6,849 nucleotides of DNA from Methyloceanibacter sp. Lineage in GTDB: Bacteria > Pseudomonadota > Alphaproteobacteria > Rhizobiales > Methyloligellaceae. The notes under the pieces were generated by a model. The model did not search any database and was not told the origin of the DNA. It saw only the letters and a program-made list of their open reading frames with translations. The translations under genes were made by a program, and so were the position numbers. The DNA lies in contig JALHTP010000142.1 in assembly GCA_022865725.1 (NCBI GenBank), positions 1-6,849 of the forward strand. The letters are read 5' to 3'. Positions 5,302 through 6,849 of the stretch are shown here, one piece after another; position 1 is the first letter of the stretch; every line of letters starts with the position of its first letter.

Positions 5302-6797
5302 GATGCCGCCTCCGTCAGCAGGCCCAGGTACGTCTTGGCCGACGTCATCGCCACATGGGCCTGCGGCAGATACGGATAGACCGTCATGTCGAGGCGCGGC
5401 GGTCGCCGTTCGATGCGGCACAGCACCAGGTGCTTCACTGCATCGAAGCCGATTGCTCCACGCGCGATGGCGTCGCGCACCGCGGCAGCGACCTCATCGG
5501 CGCGGAATACCTCCATCAGCCGCAGAACCTGCACGAACTCGCGCTTACCCTGCTTACCCATCCGGGCTTCCAGAAGACGCCGCAGCGTCATGAACTGCTC
5601 CGGCAACCGCCAGCCGGCCAGCGGCGCAGCCTGGTCTAGAGCGTTGATCTTCTGCTCGATCAGCGCCAGGTAATGCAGCGGCTCGAATATGAAGTCCTCG
5701 CGCTCGTAGGAGCGCGGATGACGTGCGATCACTTCCGCGCCGCATGAAATCACCACGTCATGGACGTAACCGCGCACAAGCACATCGCGGTGACCGTAGG
5801 TCGTCGGCACCGAGTAGTCGTTGAGCCGGTAGCGCACCAGCGACAGCGAGGAGACGCTCGTGGGAACCTTCTCACAGGCGTCGTAAGGCGCAGGCAGTGG
5901 CGTTTGGAAGGCGGCAAAGTCGCGCTCCAGCCGCTCGCCGATCGTCCCGTCATGGCCGCGCAAACAGTCAGCCGTTCGACGGCGGCAGCATTCCAGCAGA
6001 TGAGCGTTCAACGCCTCGAAGCTCTCGAACACCGGGATTGGTACGAGGAAGTTCCGTCGCGCATAGCCGACGAGCCCTTCGACTTTGCCCTTGTCGTTGC
6101 CTTTGCCAGGTCGACCGAACCGGTCCTCGAACAGGTAGTGTGATTGCAGCTCGGTGAACACGCGCGTCCGTTGCCGCTTGCCGTCACCGAGGATGCGGGC
6201 CACCGCGATCTTGGTGTTGTCATACAGGATCGACTTCGGTACGCCGCCGAAGAATGCGAACGCCCGAACGTGGCCGTCGCAGAAGGCTTCCGTCGTCTCT
6301 GCCGGATAGCCGACCACGAAGCAGGCGTCCGAGTGCGGCAAGTCAAAAGCGAAAAAGTGGATCTTGCGCTCTACGCCACCGATGACGCCAATGGCTTCAC
6401 CAAAGTCTGCCTGAGCATGCCCCGGCGGATGCACCAGCGGTACGAACATCTCCTGAGCCCGCTGATGCCAGCCGGCCACGTAATCCTTCACAATCGTGAT
6501 GCCGCCTGTGAAGCCGTGTTCGTCCCGAAGCCGCTCGAAGATCCGCTTCGCCGTATGTTGCTGCTTCTTCGGTCGTGACTTGTCGTCCCCGAGAATGCGG
6601 TCGATCACTGCAATAAATGGATCAAGCTTCGGCTTCGCCGGCGGCTTCTTGCGCACGTAACCCGGCGGCACCGAGAACTTCATCATCTTGTTCACAGTCC
6701 GCGGATCAATCCCGAACCGGCGGGCCGCCGCCCGCTCGCTCAGGCCCTCAATCCGAACCGCATGCCGCACCTTCAAATAGAGACCCACGTCCTTCAT
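5298..6797 (-). CDS. istA: IS21 transposase IstA (DDE integrase-type)
   Basis: This 499-residue DDE transposase starts at the ATG at 6797, with a GGCAGGGGG ribosome binding site just upstream. A TTG at 6824 is possible but less likely. An N-terminal helix-turn-helix lies at about 19-39 (LSERAAARRFGIDPRTVNKMM region). The catalytic core has Asp131 in QADFGEA, Asp193 in LYDNTK and Glu240 in NDKGKVEG, with spacing of 62 and 47 residues as expected for this family. The beta-barrel region that follows includes LSLVRYRLNDYSVP and GYVHDVV, and the C-terminal helical part ends near TSAKTYLGLL. Length and motifs match full-length IS21 transposases, so the copy appears intact. Its stop overlaps the istB start (ATGA), coupling the two proteins. 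Confidence 0.96.
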   Translation of the reverse strand: MKDVGLYLKVRHAVRIEGLSERAAARRFGIDPRTVNKMMKFSVPPGYVRKKPPAKPKLDPFIAVIDRILGDDKSRPKKQQHTAKRIFERLRDEHGFTGGITIVKDYVAGWHQRAQEMFVPLVHPPGHAQADFGEAIGVIGGVERKIHFFAFDLPHSDACFVVGYPAETTEAFCDGHVRAFAFFGGVPKSILYDNTKIAVARILGDGKRQRTRVFTELQSHYLFEDRFGRPGKGNDKGKVEGLVGYARRNFLVPIPVFESFEALNAHLLECCRRRTADCLRGHDGTIGERLERDFAAFQTPLPAPYDACEKVPTSVSSLSLVRYRLNDYSVPTTYGHRDVLVRGYVHDVVISCGAEVIARHPRSYEREDFIFEPLHYLALIEQKINALDQAAPLAGWRLPEQFMTLRRLLEARMGKQGKREFVQVLRLMEVFRADEVAAAVRDAIARGAIGFDAVKHLVLCRIERRPPRLDMTVYPYLPQAHVAMTSAKTYLGLLTEAAS

Positions 6798-6837
6798 CCC
6801 CCGCCCCCTGCCGACTCGAGGCAAAGGGCTATCTGCT

Positions 6838-6849
6838 GCCGGAGTTTTA
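6838..6849. repeat. Possible third copy of the IS-end GCCGGAG repeat, cut by the window end
   Basis: GCCGGAGTTTTA matches the first 12 bases of the repeat at 4415 at 10 positions, including the full GCCGGAGT core, and has the same orientation on the plus strand. It lies about 40 bp upstream of istA, where the istA-side subterminal repeats of an IS21 element are expected. Only 12 bases are visible, so this is tentative. Confidence 0.35.

Larger units (their letters stand above)
4408..6849 (-). mobile_element. IS21-family insertion sequence, istA-side end beyond the window
   Basis: istA and istB lie in order on the minus strand with an ATGA overlap, the standard IS21 layout, and both reading frames are intact. 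The candidate istB-side terminus is TGTCAACGCCGGAG at 4408, beginning with the TGT common in this family and followed by two 22-bp direct repeats. The istA-side terminus and inverted repeat are not reached, so the exact boundary and any target duplication cannot be checked. The element lies next to the TTCCCTG repeats, so it inserted in or beside that intergenic repeat. Confidence 0.85.

Noticed and set aside
5302..5421. 40-residue upstream extension of istB
   Set aside because: This stretch is the 3' end of istA in another frame; the ATGA overlap at 5298-5301 is the standard IS21 coupling site.

Overview
The window looks like chromosomal DNA from a GC-rich alphaproteobacterium, most likely a member of the Bradyrhizobium/Rhodopseudomonas group. 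The support is an RpoE/ChrR-type sigma/anti-sigma pair, strong G/C bias at third codon positions, and a short intergenic repeat (ATGTCnGCTT...AAGCGGAC) of a kind I recall as dispersed in Bradyrhizobiaceae genomes. The genus is an inference; no rRNA or marker gene is present.

Region 1 (1-2460) is a stress-response module. It holds the 3' part of an ECF sigma factor gene, chrR for its zinc-binding anti-sigma factor (ATGA overlap), and a DUF1295 membrane protein gene 9 bp further on. A DUF2177 membrane protein gene faces this operon, with 5 bp between the two stop codons. Upstream of the DUF2177 gene, on its own strand, is TGATCC-N18-TATGCA, a good candidate for a promoter read by this sigma factor. 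The simplest reading is that the sigma factor controls both converging transcripts. In Rhodobacter sphaeroides the homologous RpoE-ChrR pair drives the singlet-oxygen response, so the two membrane proteins are plausible membrane or lipid effectors of that response. Their actual functions are not known to me.

Region 2 (2764-3936) is a single gene for a lipoprotein-type alpha/beta hydrolase (DUF900 family), with a strong ribosome binding site and a clear lipobox.

Region 3 (3937-4407) has no convincing gene and is a patchwork of repeats: a Bradyrhizobiaceae-type hairpin repeat, a structured palindromic stretch, three copies of TTCCCTGTT spaced exactly 21 bp apart, and two inverted pairs built from the same TTCCCT/AGGGAA core.

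Region 4 (about 4408 to the window end) is an IS21-family insertion sequence on the minus strand. istA (DDE transposase) and istB (AAA+ helper) are both intact and overlap by ATGA. The istB-side end carries a TGT terminus, two 22-bp direct repeats and a strong hairpin terminator. The istA-side end runs out of the window.

I see no CRISPR array, tRNA, rRNA or defence system. Most genes belong to known families. The less explained material is the repeat patchwork and the candidate wiring of DUF2177 to the sigma factor.
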